A stretch of 30,679 bases of DNA from an uncultured Ruminococcus sp. GTDB lineage: Bacteria > Bacillota > Clostridia > Oscillospirales > Ruminococcaceae. The stretch spans positions 1-30,679 of the forward strand of contig CAJTOG010000016.1 of assembly GCA_910577575.1 (NCBI GenBank). Direction: 5' to 3'. Under the pieces are notes generated by a model, which was given only the letters and a program-made list of their open reading frames with translations, was not told where the DNA came from and searched no databases. Shown here piece by piece: positions 1 to 9,600 of the stretch (its first letter is position 1; each line of letters begins with the position of its first letter). The translations under genes were made by a program, and so were the position numbers.

Positions 1-190
1 TTCCACAGACGGTAATGCTTCCGTTTTTTTTCTGATGCAGAGTTGCAAGAGTTTTCATCAACGTAGTCTTTCCTGCTCCATTGCGTCCCAGAAGTCCGAA
101 CATTCCCTGATTTATGTTCAGGCTTATATTCTTAAGGGCGTGCTTTCTGCCATAAAATTTGTTTACATTTCTGATTTCAATAGATTTCAT
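1..190 (-). CDS. ABC transporter ATP-binding protein (partial, N-terminal 63 residues)
   Basis: The ATPase subunit of an ABC transporter is read on the minus strand from an ATG at 190 and runs off the left edge of the window. The visible part has the typical N-terminal strand arrangement and a Walker A motif, GRNGAGKTT, at about residues 40-48, so it should bind ATP and power a membrane permease encoded further left. The start is supported by an AAAGGAAA ribosome binding site a few bases upstream. The substrate cannot be told. Q-loop, signature and Walker B lie outside the window. Confidence 0.88.
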   Translation of the reverse strand, partial: MKSIEIRNVNKFYGRKHALKNISLNINQGMFGLLGRNGAGKTTLMKTLATLHQKKNGSITVCG

Positions 191-272
191 TTGATAATTT
201 CCTTTCATAAAAAATTACATGGGATTTCTTCGATGATATAAGTATAAAACATAATTATCAACTTTCTGTCTA

Positions 273-316
273 CTTATAAAAAAATATTGCAGTAACATTC
301 TTATATGAACTGCAAT
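273..316 (-). terminator. Rho-independent terminator of the AraC-type gene
   Basis: An 8-bp perfect stem, ATTGCAGT (286-293) with ACTGCAAT (309-316), has a 15-nt loop. On the minus strand it is followed by a run of T (complement of 275-285). It lies about 70 bp past the stop of the AraC-type gene and separates it from the ABC gene. I saw nothing else definite between 191 and 383. Confidence 0.6.
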
Positions 317-383
317 GTTTCAAATATTCAAAAAATCAAGGCGAATTTGATAAAAAATCATAAAATATATTAACGAAAGATAT

Positions 384-1580
384 TCACAATAATTTATAAT
401 TGTTTTCTCTGTATTCTTTGGGCGTTATTCCAGTTATTTCCTTGAATACCTTTGTAAAATGACTTTGAGATGAAAAACCCAGATAATTGCTTATCATAAC
501 AAGGCTCTTACTTGTTTCACACAGAAGTTCCTGAGCCTCCTGAATTTTTTTTACTTTAATAAAATCCGATAAATTCATACCGGTTTGTTTTTTAAATTCT
601 GTTGTAATACTGCCACGGCTTTTCTTGAAATAATCAGCAATATCAGAAGTTTTAATCGGTTCTGAAATATGATTTTTGATATAACGTGAGATTTCATTGA
701 CCAATTTTGAATTTTTTCCGTTATATTTTTGGAATTTTTTTACTCTGTCAGCATAGTCGATAATCATATGATACTGTAAATTTTTTATACGGTCTATATT
801 ATTAAGGGATTCACATTTTCTTATATACATTTCCTCAACTGAAAATACCTCATCAACATTCAGACCGGCTTCAATTGCAGCACGTGATATTATGGTTTCA
901 AGTTTAATAAAGAAATTTTTACTATGACGGAGCAGGTGAGTCGCAAGATTTCCGGAACTTACAGACGGAATTTTTGTTGCACCGTCAATAAGTCCTTCAA
1001 CATCTCCATTCATGACTTTTTTTATCATATCCTTTTCAATCATATAAGAACGGTTATTATTCATGAAAAATCGTTCACTAATTTCAGAAAATTCGTTTTC
1101 CTTTATGTCGGTTGAAAGACTCTTTTGCTCAGAATTTTTTATTCTTATATCCGTAATATTATACATTGTTCGGTTTACAGAAAAATTATACAGAATTATT
1201 GACTGTATAAGTGTATCAAGATGTACTCCGGAAAGACTTTTCATTGCAGAAATAAAACCCGGAATATCATCATCTTCGATATTAAGTAGAAATCCAAGCC
1301 GGTTGACTTCATGAAGGGATAAATTAATTTCACTTACAGGACCTGTTATGAATTTATACTTTTCACAATTAACAATGCCATAATAAAAAGCATCTTCATA
1401 AACATAATAACTTACCTGTTCAGTTTTTTTAATTATGTCATCAAAGCATAATATAATAGGGTCTGCAATAAGATTTGCTGTTGAATGAAAAAAGATAAGG
1501 TCATTTTGATTATAAATTCTTACCGGAAACCCAAACATATTAGCAAACTGTCTGCTTATATAAATAAGTTCTTCTTGCAT
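384..1580 (-). CDS. AraC/YesN-type transcriptional regulator
   Basis: This is a 398-residue DNA-binding regulator. The last ~100 residues form a complete AraC-family double helix-turn-helix. The first HTH is in the segment with IKTSDIADYFKKSRG, and the second has the family-typical ISNYLGFSSQSHFTKVFK followed by TGITPKEYR. The N-terminal ~270 residues are a sensory region that I do not recognise. There is no signal peptide or membrane segment, so it acts in the cytoplasm. A GGAG site sits 8 bases before the ATG, and a TTGAAA-17-TATAAT promoter lies just upstream. It is divergent from the xylanase gene starting at 1777, and AraC-type regulators in gut Firmicutes often control neighbouring polysaccharide-utilisation genes. 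Control of the xylanase is therefore a reasonable inference but not shown by the sequence. Confidence 0.88.
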   Translation of the reverse strand: MQEELIYISRQFANMFGFPVRIYNQNDLIFFHSTANLIADPIILCFDDIIKKTEQVSYYVYEDAFYYGIVNCEKYKFITGPVSEINLSLHEVNRLGFLLNIEDDDIPGFISAMKSLSGVHLDTLIQSIILYNFSVNRTMYNITDIRIKNSEQKSLSTDIKENEFSEISERFFMNNNRSYMIEKDMIKKVMNGDVEGLIDGATKIPSVSSGNLATHLLRHSKNFFIKLETIISRAAIEAGLNVDEVFSVEEMYIRKCESLNNIDRIKNLQYHMIIDYADRVKKFQKYNGKNSKLVNEISRYIKNHISEPIKTSDIADYFKKSRGSITTEFKKQTGMNLSDFIKVKKIQEAQELLCETSKSLVMISNYLGFSSQSHFTKVFKEITGITPKEYRENNYKLL

Positions 1581-1612
1581 ATCTGGAACTCCTTTCTTAA
1601 AAAGTTGTTCAT

Positions 1613-1641
1613 ATTATAACATATCTTTAAAAAATTTTCAA
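1613..1641 (-). promoter_or_regulatory. Sigma-A type promoter of the AraC-type gene
   Basis: On the minus strand TTGAAA (1636-1641) and TATAAT (1613-1618) are separated by exactly 17 bp, about 30 bp before the AraC-type start codon. No equally good promoter is visible for the divergent xylanase gene, which fits a gene that needs an activator. Confidence 0.65.
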
Positions 1642-1776
1642 TATTAAATTACAAATATGGTATTTTTTATACAATCATATAATACAAAAACAAAAATTTA
1701 TGTTAAAATATAAAAAATTCAAGAGCGTTATTTTAAAATAATAAATTAATTATATTTTATAAGGAGGATTGTAAAA

Positions 1777-4700
1777 ATGGGATTTAAGAGAATAACAACA
1801 ATAATGACGGCACTTGCATGCAGTTCGGGGATAGCGGTATATCTTCCGGCAGCCGGAGAAAAGACGTTTGCAAGTGAACAGATTTACAATGACTTTGAAG
1901 TAAACTATGACGGATGGTACGGGAATTCAGATACAGTTATGCTTCTGGCGGAAAATGGCACAGGTTACAAGGGGACAAGAGGAATGAATGTTTCTGGTCG
2001 AACTTGTGCAAATGATGGTGCGAGTTCATCAAAAGGATTTTATCTTTCAGGCGGAATCGAGTATAATTACAGTGTGCAGGTTTACAGCAAAACAGATGAA
2101 ACTTTTCATTTAAGTCTGCTTTGTATTGATGAAAAAACAGGAACTGAAACCGTTATAAATCTTGCTGACAAGAAAGTAAAAGCAGGAAAATGGACGGAAC
2201 TTTCTGCTAATTACAAAGCCCCTGCAAGCAGTTATGAATTCAGACTCACTTTAAATACTGACAGCACGAATGACTTTACTTTCGATGATGTAAAAATTAC
2301 CTCAAAAGACAGATTTTCTGCTAATGCAGCAGGAGAAAAGGGTCTTAAGGATGAATTTGCAAATTATTTCAGAGTGGGAAATATTCTGAATAACGGAACC
2401 GTAAAAAATTCTGCAATTACTGCAAATATGATTAAGGACTTCAACAGCATCGAATGTGAGAACGAAATGAAACCTGATGCCACACTTGTACAGTCGCAGT
2501 GCAGCGGTACAAATATTGCTGTTTCACTCAACAATGCGGCGGCAATTATGGATTTCTGTATTCAGAATAATATAGCAATGCGTGGTCATACTTTGGTATG
2601 GCACAGTCAGACTCCAGTTTGGTTCTTCAAGGAAAATTTTGATGCTAACGGCAATTGGGTTTCCTCAGATGTAATGGATAAGCGAATGGAAAGCTACATA
2701 AAAAATATGTTTTCAGCAATAGAACAGCAGTATCCGGAACTTAACCTTTATGCTTATGATGTTGCAAATGAATGTATCAGTGATGATTCCAACAGAACAG
2801 CTAATTTCGGAGGTGCAAGAGAACCCGGTGATAATAACAAGGAAGGCGGAAAATCTGGCTGGGTACAGGTTTATGGAAATAACAGCTTTGTTGAAAAAGC
2901 GTTCACTTATGCAAGAAAATATGCTCCTGAAGGCTGTGAACTCTATTATAACGACTATAATGAATACTGGGACCATAAGAGAGATGCTATATATAATATG
3001 TGCAAGTCTCTTTATGAAAAAGGGCTTCTGGACGGTATAGGTATGCAATCCCATGTTCCTGCCAATGCAACAGGATTTGCCGGAACGGATTCATATCTTG
3101 AAGCCATGAGAAAATATCTTTCAATCGGCTGTGATGTTCAGGTTACAGAGCTTGATATATCTCTTGAAAACGGAAAATATTCGCTTCAGGACCAGGCAAC
3201 AAAGTACAAGGAAATTTTCAAAGCCGCTATGGATTGGAACAGCAATCCGCAGTCAGACGGACGTGTAACACTTATTGCAATATGGGGACCCAATGATGCA
3301 AATTCATGGCTGTCTGCAGGAAGCAATGCACTTCTTTATGATTCAAACAATCAGCCAAAGCCTGCATATACTACACTTACTTCAATGATTCCGCAGTCCG
3401 AATGGGGCGATGGAAGCAACTATCAGGGAAGCGGCGAAGTTAAGCCGGTTGAACCAAATGAATACGGCTGGTATTTTGCAGACGGTTTTGAAGGAAGTGA
3501 CTGTGACTGGAATATAAGAGGTTCAGGAGAAATTCTTACAAGCGGACGTACTGCATATGTCGGCAGTGAATCATTGCTTGTAAAAGACAGGACAAGTGCA
3601 TGGAACGGAGCTTCCAAATCGCTTAATCCAAGGGCGTTCGTAGCAGGAAACGAATACAGTTTCAGTGCTAATGTGACATATTTTGACGGTGACGCAACTG
3701 ATAAATTTTATCTGAAACTTCAGTACACTGATGCAAACGGGGATACACAGTATTCTACAATTGCAGAAGCTACGGCAATAAAAGGTGAATGGGTACAGCT
3801 TGCTAACAAGAATTATAAAATTCCTGAAGATGCAAAGAATGTGCAGATTTATATTGAAACAGCCGAAAGTACAAATAATTTCTATATTGATGAGGTTATC
3901 GGTGCAGTCGGCGGAACTTCAATTATTGGTGCCGGAGAATCAAAGGATATAAATTTGGGTGATATAAATTCAGATGGCGTTATTGACGTGTTTGATATGA
4001 TACTTGCAAGAAAGGGACTTACAGATAATTTTGAAAGTTCAGCAGAAAAAATTTCTGCAGATGTTGACCAGAGCGGTGAATATAACATCAATGATGCAAT
4101 TCTTATCCAGAAATTCATTCTCGGACAAATCAATGAGTTTCCTGTCGCTGAAAAAATAGTTGATACAACTGCTATGGAAAAAATTTTTTCTTCAGTGACT
4201 CCAGCCGGAAGTTATAAGAAATCTGGTGAAAATAATCCGCTTTATACTCAGAGATTTGGTGCAGACCCAGGTGTTATGGAGTACAATGGCAGGGTTTATG
4301 TATATATGACAAATGATGTTGTCGAATATGATGCAAACGGAAACGTTACAGAAAATACTTATGGACAGGTAAATAAAATAAATTGCATTTCATCTGATGA
4401 TATGGTGAACTGGACAGACCATGGATGTATAAACGTTGCCGGTTCGGATGGTGCAGCGAAATGGGCAAGCCTTTCATGGGCACCGTGTGCTACTCATAAG
4501 ACTATTAATGGAAAAGAAAAATTTTTCCTGTATTTCTGCAATGGCGGTAATGGTATATGTGTACTCACTGCTGATAGTCCTACAGGTCCATGGAGTGACC
4601 CGCTCGGTCATGAACTTATAACAAGAGCTGTTCCTAACTGTAATAATATTCCATGGCTTTTTGACCCTGCTGTTTTTGTTGATGATGATGGAACTGGTTA

Positions 4701-5565
4701 TTTGTGTTTCGGTGGAGGAGTTCCGGAAGGAAAGGAAGCAATGCCTTCTACAACAAGAATTGTAAAACTTGGCAGCGATATGACAAGTATTGTCGGTTCT
4801 CCCATTACAATAGATGCTCCGTATGTTTTTGAAGATTCCGGTATAAATAAAATAGGCAATAAATATTATTATACTTACTGTTCAAATTGGAATACAGGCG
4901 GTAATAATTATGGTCTTTCAAGTGCTGGTATACAGTATATGGTTGCAGATAATCCATTGGGGCCTTATACATATGGCGGAGAGTTTTTCAAAAATCAGGG
5001 GAATTTCTTTGCAGGAATGACCGGAAATAACCATCACTCAATCGTTGAACTGAATAATCAGCTTTACTTATTCTATCATTCAAGACCGGTTGAGAAAGCT
5101 ATGGGTATTGACGGAAATTACAGAAGTCCTCAGGTTGATAAAATTACTATGAACGGAACAAAAATAAACTCTGTAACTGGTACTATGACAGGAATTTCAC
5201 AGCTTAAAAAACTCAATCCGTATTCAAAAGTACAGGCTGAAACGATGTCAAATCAGTCAAACAATATTTCTGTGAACGGTCTGGGCGATACTACAGTTCA
5301 TGGTACAAAAGGCAGTTGGATTTCAGTAAAAGGTGCAGATTTTTCAAAAAATGCAAAAACTTTTGTTATCAGAGCATCTTCAAAAGACGGTTCAGTTATA
5401 AAGGTTTGCAAGGGTGACGCAAAAGGTGAAGCAGTTGCCTACGCTGAAATTCCGTCAGGTATGTCTGAGATAAAAGTACCTGTTATAGGAACACTTACCG
5501 GAAGCACTGACATTACTCTTTTGTTCAGTGGAGATATTGATGTTGATTACTGGTATTTTTCATAA
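1777..5565 (+). CDS. Modular cellulosomal xylanase: CBM22-GH10-CBM22-dockerin-GH43-CBM6
   Basis: This is a secreted 1262-residue enzyme with an N-terminal signal peptide (about residues 1-32). Domains by eye: a CBM22-like module (33-175); a GH10 endo-beta-1,4-xylanase (about 190-545) with acid/base Glu332 in VANE and nucleophile Glu458 in VTELDIS; a second CBM22-like module (560-710); a type I dockerin (about 727-790) with two Ca-binding repeats, DINSDGVIDVFD and DVDQSGEYNIND; a GH43 beta-propeller (about 815-1120) with likely catalytic Asp830, Asp963 and Glu1019; and a C-terminal CBM6-like module (about 1148-1262). The two catalytic units would cut the xylan backbone and remove arabinose side chains (or xylose) of arabinoxylan; the exact GH43 activity is uncertain. 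The dockerin lies between the two catalytic halves and would anchor the enzyme to a cohesin of the cellulosome. AGGAGG lies 8 bases before the ATG. A divergent AraC-type gene probably regulates it. Confidence 0.94.
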   Translation: MGFKRITTIMTALACSSGIAVYLPAAGEKTFASEQIYNDFEVNYDGWYGNSDTVMLLAENGTGYKGTRGMNVSGRTCANDGASSSKGFYLSGGIEYNYSVQVYSKTDETFHLSLLCIDEKTGTETVINLADKKVKAGKWTELSANYKAPASSYEFRLTLNTDSTNDFTFDDVKITSKDRFSANAAGEKGLKDEFANYFRVGNILNNGTVKNSAITANMIKDFNSIECENEMKPDATLVQSQCSGTNIAVSLNNAAAIMDFCIQNNIAMRGHTLVWHSQTPVWFFKENFDANGNWVSSDVMDKRMESYIKNMFSAIEQQYPELNLYAYDVANECISDDSNRTANFGGAREPGDNNKEGGKSGWVQVYGNNSFVEKAFTYARKYAPEGCELYYNDYNEYWDHKRDAIYNMCKSLYEKGLLDGIGMQSHVPANATGFAGTDSYLEAMRKYLSIGCDVQVTELDISLENGKYSLQDQATKYKEIFKAAMDWNSNPQSDGRVTLIAIWGPNDANSWLSAGSNALLYDSNNQPKPAYTTLTSMIPQSEWGDGSNYQGSGEVKPVEPNEYGWYFADGFEGSDCDWNIRGSGEILTSGRTAYVGSESLLVKDRTSAWNGASKSLNPRAFVAGNEYSFSANVTYFDGDATDKFYLKLQYTDANGDTQYSTIAEATAIKGEWVQLANKNYKIPEDAKNVQIYIETAESTNNFYIDEVIGAVGGTSIIGAGESKDINLGDINSDGVIDVFDMILARKGLTDNFESSAEKISADVDQSGEYNINDAILIQKFILGQINEFPVAEKIVDTTAMEKIFSSVTPAGSYKKSGENNPLYTQRFGADPGVMEYNGRVYVYMTNDVVEYDANGNVTENTYGQVNKINCISSDDMVNWTDHGCINVAGSDGAAKWASLSWAPCATHKTINGKEKFFLYFCNGGNGICVLTADSPTGPWSDPLGHELITRAVPNCNNIPWLFDPAVFVDDDGTGYLCFGGGVPEGKEAMPSTTRIVKLGSDMTSIVGSPITIDAPYVFEDSGINKIGNKYYYTYCSNWNTGGNNYGLSSAGIQYMVADNPLGPYTYGGEFFKNQGNFFAGMTGNNHHSIVELNNQLYLFYHSRPVEKAMGIDGNYRSPQVDKITMNGTKINSVTGTMTGISQLKKLNPYSKVQAETMSNQSNNISVNGLGDTTVHGTKGSWISVKGADFSKNAKTFVIRASSKDGSVIKVCKGDAKGEAVAYAEIPSGMSEIKVPVIGTLTGSTDITLLFSGDIDVDYWYFS

Positions 5566-5630
5566 TTCAATTATTATTGAAGCACCTGCACAATCGCTTC
5601 ATTGATATATTATAAATATGGGGACAATCA

Positions 5631-5664
5631 AAAACACAGCAACTAAAAAGTTGCTGTGTTTTTT
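5631..5664. terminator. Bidirectional terminator between the xylanase and HAD genes
   Basis: A perfect hairpin, AAAACACAGCAACT (5631-5644) against AGTTGCTGTGTT, is flanked by A on one side and T on the other. It can therefore end both the plus-strand xylanase transcript and the minus-strand HAD transcript that converge here. Confidence 0.85.
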
Positions 5665-5666
5665 TG

Positions 5667-6455
5667 TTATATCAAACCAAAATACTTTAAAGAGTTATAA
5701 ATTCCGTTATCAACAAGAGAAGTGGTTATGTATGAGACATATGGATAAATTACTTCTGCTCCGCCCATTGCTATGCTGTTAGGCACAGCTCTCAGCATAG
5801 GTAAATCGTTTGGGCTGTCACCTATAGCGTAGGCATTTTCAATTGGAATATTTAAATAATTTAAAATAATATCAATAGCAGTTGCTTTTGAAAATCCAAG
5901 AGGTACATTTTCAAAAAAATTGTTTCCACGGTCTATAATTTCAAAGTTTTTACTGATTTCAAGATAAAATTTATTTATATCACAATTGTCATTTTTCCAT
6001 GCAACAAATTTATCAAATATAAAATTATAATCTTCAACACGACCATCTATGGAAATACCTTCTTCAACGAATGATTTAAGAAAATAGTTCAGCTCTTTAC
6101 TTTTTGGTAATTTATCATCAAAAAAATAGCCGTCTCTAGATTCATAAACAGGGGTAACACCACATTCTCTGATTATTTCAGCCGTTTCAGTACAAAATTC
6201 ACGACTCAGTTCATTATGAAGTATTACCTTATTTTCATATTCTATATAAGTTCCGCATCCGCATATTATTCCGTCAAATCCAAGTGAATATACTTTATTG
6301 TTTATATTGAATCTTGTGCGTCCCGTATTTATAAAGGTAAGATTACCATTTTTTCTTGTTTCAGCAATTGCATATTTTGTACTTTCAGGGATTGTCATAA
6401 ATTCGTCTTCTGAAATGATAGTACCGTCGATATCAAAGAATATTACAGATTTCAT
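5667..6455 (-). CDS. Cof-type HAD-superfamily hydrolase (IIB)
   Basis: A 262-residue cytoplasmic phosphatase of the HAD superfamily, Cof/YidA-like subgroup. Motif I is FFDIDGTI (about residues 5-12) with the nucleophile and acid/base aspartates. Motif II is the Thr of INTGR. Motif IV is GDSPNDLPML near the C-terminus, which coordinates magnesium. Length and cap-domain position (between motifs II and III) fit the IIB class, which usually acts on sugar phosphates or similar small phosphate esters; the substrate cannot be predicted. GGAG lies 9 bases before the ATG, and a consensus promoter is just upstream. The gene stands alone and ends at the shared terminator. Confidence 0.9.
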   Translation of the reverse strand: MKSVIFFDIDGTIISEDEFMTIPESTKYAIAETRKNGNLTFINTGRTRFNINNKVYSLGFDGIICGCGTYIEYENKVILHNELSREFCTETAEIIRECGVTPVYESRDGYFFDDKLPKSKELNYFLKSFVEEGISIDGRVEDYNFIFDKFVAWKNDNCDINKFYLEISKNFEIIDRGNNFFENVPLGFSKATAIDIILNYLNIPIENAYAIGDSPNDLPMLRAVPNSIAMGGAEVIYPYVSYITTSLVDNGIYNSLKYFGLI

Positions 6456-6489
6456 TTATTTGCTCCTTTTTATTTATGTATATTACAAA

Positions 6490-6518
6490 ATTATATCACA
6501 AAAAAATATCAATGTCAA
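6490..6518 (-). promoter_or_regulatory. Consensus promoter of the HAD gene
   Basis: On the minus strand TTGACA (6513-6518) and TATAAT (6490-6495) are 17 bp apart, 35 bp before the HAD start codon. Confidence 0.75.
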
Positions 6519-6565
6519 GACAGTTTTGATTAAATGAATTAATTTAATAAATATTGACTTAAGTA

Positions 6566-6594
6566 TTGAAATTAATCATAAAATATGATATAAT
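6566..6594 (+). promoter_or_regulatory. Promoter of the hybrid histidine kinase gene
   Basis: TTGAAA (6566-6571) and TATAAT (6589-6594) have a 17-bp spacer, 36 bp before the kinase ATG. It is divergent from the HAD promoter at 6490-6518. Confidence 0.65.
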
Positions 6595-6630
6595 ATTTAA
6601 AAATATTTATTTTGAGCGGGGGAAATTTAT

Positions 6631-9600
6631 ATGTCTAAAAATTTAAATAATGAAGTTTCAATACTTTTAAAGGAACTTGAAGCTTCCAGAATGATTCATA
6701 AACAGATTGCAAAACTTAACTCTGAAAGAAATTTGAAAAAAGCTTTTAATGAAGTTCTTGATTGTATAGGAAGGTTTCTTGATGCTGAAAGAGCATATAT
6801 TTTTGAAGAAAGTGATAATGGTACATATTCAAATACTTTTGAATGGTGTGCCGGAGGGATTAAAGCTGAAATTAATGGACTTCAGAACATTCCGGCTGAT
6901 AAACTTACTCATTGGACTGATACACTTGAAAAGGGGGACTGCATTGTTATCTCTGATATTAATGATATAAAAGAATCTGATGCTTTCATATATAATCTGC
7001 TTTTTATGCAGAATATAAATAGTGTTGTTGAAGCTCCTATAAAAATAGGTGACAGGCTGGTCGGATTTATCGGAGTTGATAATGCTGCTGAAGATGCGGT
7101 TGAAATTATTGCTGAATCTCTTACATTGCTTGGCACATTTATCGGTACGGTCATTCGGAATGAAGAAGAACATGAAAAGGTCAAAAACAGCAGGGATATG
7201 CAGCGTGAAATACTTGATGCAATAAACTGTGGTGTTCTTGCATATACTGTTCCTGAATATAAACTTCTTAATATAAATGATGAGGCAAAGCGTATCATAG
7301 GATATAGTGAAAATGATAATTCTGTTGAAATATTTACTGATTATTTCAGAAATCGTATAGTGCCGGAAGACAGGGAATATGCTGTTGAAGTTAAAAAAAG
7401 ATTAAAGAAAACAGGAGATTCTGTAAATTACTCATACAAGACTGACCACAATGGCAATATTATGAATATTCAGTCAAATATAAAGTTGCTAGAATTTTCA
7501 GATGGTCAGAAATATGTTCTTTGTTCAATGCTTGACATTACAGACAGAATTAATCTTACAAATTCTCTTGGTGAAATGAATAAACGTCTTGATACTATAC
7601 TTAATGGTATTTCTGGTGGACTTAAAATTATTGATGCAGATAATAATTACAAATACAAATATATAAGTGAGGGAGTGGCACAGTTTCAAGGATATACTGT
7701 CAATGAGTTCCTTGAAAAATTCGGTTGGAATGTTGCAAGTAATATTTATTGTGAAGACAGTAAAAAATTTCTTGCAGAAGCTGAAAAGCAGATGACAAAG
7801 AAAGGCTGCTATTCAGTCAGATACCGTGTTCTGCATAAAGACGGAAATATAAAATGGGTTATTGATAGCGGAAAGCTTGTTAAAGATGAAATTACAGGTA
7901 AAAAGTTATGGTACATTCTTATTCAGGATGTTACTGAAATAGAAGAAAGAAATACTCAGTTAAGCAATGTTCTTGCAATGCAGGAAGAAATGTCTGATTC
8001 TTTAAGCAGCGGATTTTTTGCATACACTCTTCCTGAACATGAAGTTCTTATCCTTAATCAGGAGGCACAGAAAATATTCAGTAAGATAGGTATTAACCGT
8101 AGTAATATTCCTACAGACCTTATGAAGAAAGTAAATGATGAAGATTTGTCATCCGTACTGAATGCAGTGAAAAATTTGATTAATACAGGGGACAGAGCTG
8201 AATATGTTTTTCATTCTGTAACATCTGACGGTAATATAATAACATTAAAGAATGATACCAAACTTCTTAGTTTCGGTAATGGACAAAAATATATTCTAAG
8301 CTCCATAAATGATATAACGGAGCAGGAATTTATGGAAAAACGCCTTGACGAAGAACGCAAGCAATACAGAAAAGCTCTTACTATAGGAAGTGAAACTTCA
8401 TTTAATATAGACCTGCATGAGAATATTATAGAAAATCATATAATTTCATCAAGCGGTGATAATCTTACTTTAAATTTAAATCTTGAAGTACCTTTGACAT
8501 ATGATGAACTGGCAACTGAATGGCTTTCTGACAAGAGAATTGTTCATAATAGCAATAATATTGAAATGGCACGAAGCAGTAAAGGTCTTATTGAAGCTTT
8601 TGAAAACGGTATATCAATAATTGATTTTGAATATTTTGTTCCTGCCAATGGTAAGTATCGCAGAACTCTTATTATTCTTTATAAAATAAATAATCATGTT
8701 CGTGCAAGTTTTGTAATCTACGATATTACATTAAGCAGAAGCGAGGAAAAACAACATCGTGATATTATCGAATCTCTTGGAAAGATGTATTCCGGACTTT
8801 ATCATATATCATTGAATGAAAACAGGTATACTGTTCTGCGTCAGCACGATGATATTTCAAAATATGTTTCAGACAGCGGAAGCTATATTGATTTTATTAA
8901 TATTTATATCAGGAATTTTGTTGATGATGAATTTGTTTCTGCGGTGGATGATTTTCTTAATCCTGATAAAATGCGTGAAAAATTCAATGATACCGATTAT
9001 GTTACTATTGAATTTCGCCGTAAGAGTTTAGGTTGGTGCAGAGTTAATCTTGTTGCTTCCAGCAGAAATGTAAATGGTGATATTACATCTGTAGTGTTTG
9101 CAGGAAATGTAATTGATAAACAGAAAACTGCCGAATTAGCACAGCAGGAAGCACTCAAAGCTGCATATGAGTCAGCTAATCTTGCAAATTCTGCCAAAAC
9201 TGATTTTCTTGCAAATATGAGCCATGATATCCGTACTCCTATGAATGCAATCATTGGTCTTACTGCAATTGCAGGTACTCATATAGATGACAGGGAACGT
9301 GTTACAGACTGCCTTTCAAAAATTACTGTTTCTTCAAGACATCTTTTGGGCATAATCAATGAAATTTTGGATATGTCAAAAATCGAATCCGGTAAAATGG
9401 ATTTACATGAAGATGAATTTAATCTTCCCGAACTTATTGACAACTTGCTTGTTATGTCAAAACCGGAAGTGAATGCTAAAAATCATGAATTTTCTGTATC
9501 AATCCGAAATATTGAACATGAACAGGTAATCGGCGACAGTCAGCGAATTCAGCAGGCATTCATGAATCTTATGAATAATGCAGTAAAATATACTCCAAAT

